Positions 4,975 to 5,349 of a DNA stretch of 5,349 bases are shown here, in pieces (the first letter of the stretch is position 1; every line of letters starts with the position of its first letter). The DNA comes from Candidatus Njordarchaeota archaeon (GTDB taxonomy: Archaea; Asgardarchaeota; Njordarchaeia; Njordarchaeales; JAHKLH01). The translations under genes were made by a program, and so were the position numbers. The notes below the pieces were generated by a model that saw only the letters and a program-made list of their open reading frames with translations, had not been told where the DNA came from and ran no database searches. The DNA lies in the NCBI GenBank assembly GCA_029856635.1, contig JAHKLH010000119.1, positions 1-5,349 of the forward strand. The letters are read 5' to 3'.

Positions 4975-5349
4975 TTAGAATCTTCTCAAAGCAAGGATTA
5001 GTTTAACAAGTATTTTGAAAGGCTCTTCAACATTGAATCCTGTGAAAGCGGACGTTTCAGAGTAACCTACTAGGTCAGGTAGACGTGCTCTTAATTTAGA
5101 AACGTATTCTCTACAAGCATTTAAAGCCATTTTTGCTTCCAATGTTGTCGCTTGATCGATAAAATTAGCAACTATTACAAATGGTTTCCCCAAAGGACTA
5201 CCACAATTTTTTACAAAATCCGAAATCCAATTATATATTCTATAAACATAAATACTACCTGATGTCTTGATGTCAATTATCGCGCCATCTGCATCCCCAT
5301 AGTATGCCTTTCTAAGCTTAGGATGAGTGCTTGATGGAATTTCCCAAAT
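4975..5349 (-). CDS. Degenerate Ras/Rab-like small GTPase, C-terminal part (runs off the right edge)
   Basis: The frame is open from the edge and gives 124 residues to a TAA, longer than the fragment starting at the TTG at 5193. The order of elements is that of a Ras-superfamily G domain from switch II onward: IWEIPSSTHPKLRKAYYGDA (compare WDTAGQERFR-x(3)-YYRGA), then DGAIIDI, a helix with YNWISDFV, the strand KPFVIVANFID (compare NKxD), a helix, and YSETSAFTGFNVEEPFKILV (compare ETSAKTG-NVEE-F). The G3 signature DxxGQ is replaced by ExPSS and the G4 Lys by Phe (NFID); the G5 Ser-Ala is kept. Nucleotide hydrolysis, and perhaps guanine specificity, are therefore doubtful. The protein ends in LALRRF with no C-terminal cysteine for prenylation. 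The P-loop half lies outside the window, so the missing motifs cannot be fully weighed. It is convergent with the small wHTH-like gene, with a 2-bp gap between stop codons. Confidence 0.75.
   Translation of the reverse strand: MWEIPSSTHPKLRKAYYGDADGAIIDIKTSGSIYVYRIYNWISDFVKNCGSPLGKPFVIVANFIDQATTLEAKMALNACREYVSKLRARLPDLVGYSETSAFTGFNVEEPFKILVKLILALRRF

Overview
The window looks archaeal, most likely from a thermophile or its relatives in the TACK/Asgard part of the tree. The pointers are a PaREP1-type protein (a family best known from Crenarchaeota), a Ras-like small GTPase remnant at the right edge (eukaryote-like GTPases are a feature of several TACK and Asgard lineages), A/T-rich TATA-like promoters rather than bacterial -35/-10 boxes, and heavy use of AGA/AGG arginine and ATA isoleucine codons in A+T-rich DNA. 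The exact phylum cannot be fixed from this sequence.

Layout, left to right. A minus-strand pair opens the window: the N-terminal part of a TatD-family metal-dependent hydrolase (1-164, cut by the edge), preceded by a PaREP1-family helical protein (225-755). A 136-bp divergent region with an 8+8-bp dyad separates it from a plus-strand M20 metallopeptidase/deacylase (892-2058). That gene ends tail-to-tail with a minus-strand Mrr-like nuclease-fold protein (2055-2528), both stop codons lying in one CTAG palindrome. A second divergent region of about 200 bp holds two more dyads and recurring TACGA words. After it comes a plus-strand two-gene operon: a histidine ammonia-lyase about 100 residues longer than usual (2730-4565) and a small basic, probably winged-helix protein that starts on TTG inside the lyase stop codon (4562-4972). 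The operon ends 2 bp from the stop of a minus-strand, degenerate Ras-like GTPase (4975-5349, cut by the edge).

How the genes work together. The clearest functional unit is the lyase plus its translationally coupled small partner. The lyase has the MIO triad and the histidine-specific residues, but no urocanase or imidazolonepropionase gene is in view, so urocanate is either used by genes elsewhere or is itself the product. The small protein may regulate the operon through the dyad that brackets the likely TATA box; this is inference. The M20 enzyme may serve general amino-acid or peptide salvage. PaREP1, TatD, the Mrr-like protein and the GTPase show no evident pathway link.

The most unusual items are the 73-residue insertion in the lyase next to its active-site loop, the small GTPase that has lost its DxxG and NKxD signatures, and the Mrr-like protein whose catalytic acid is a tryptophan.
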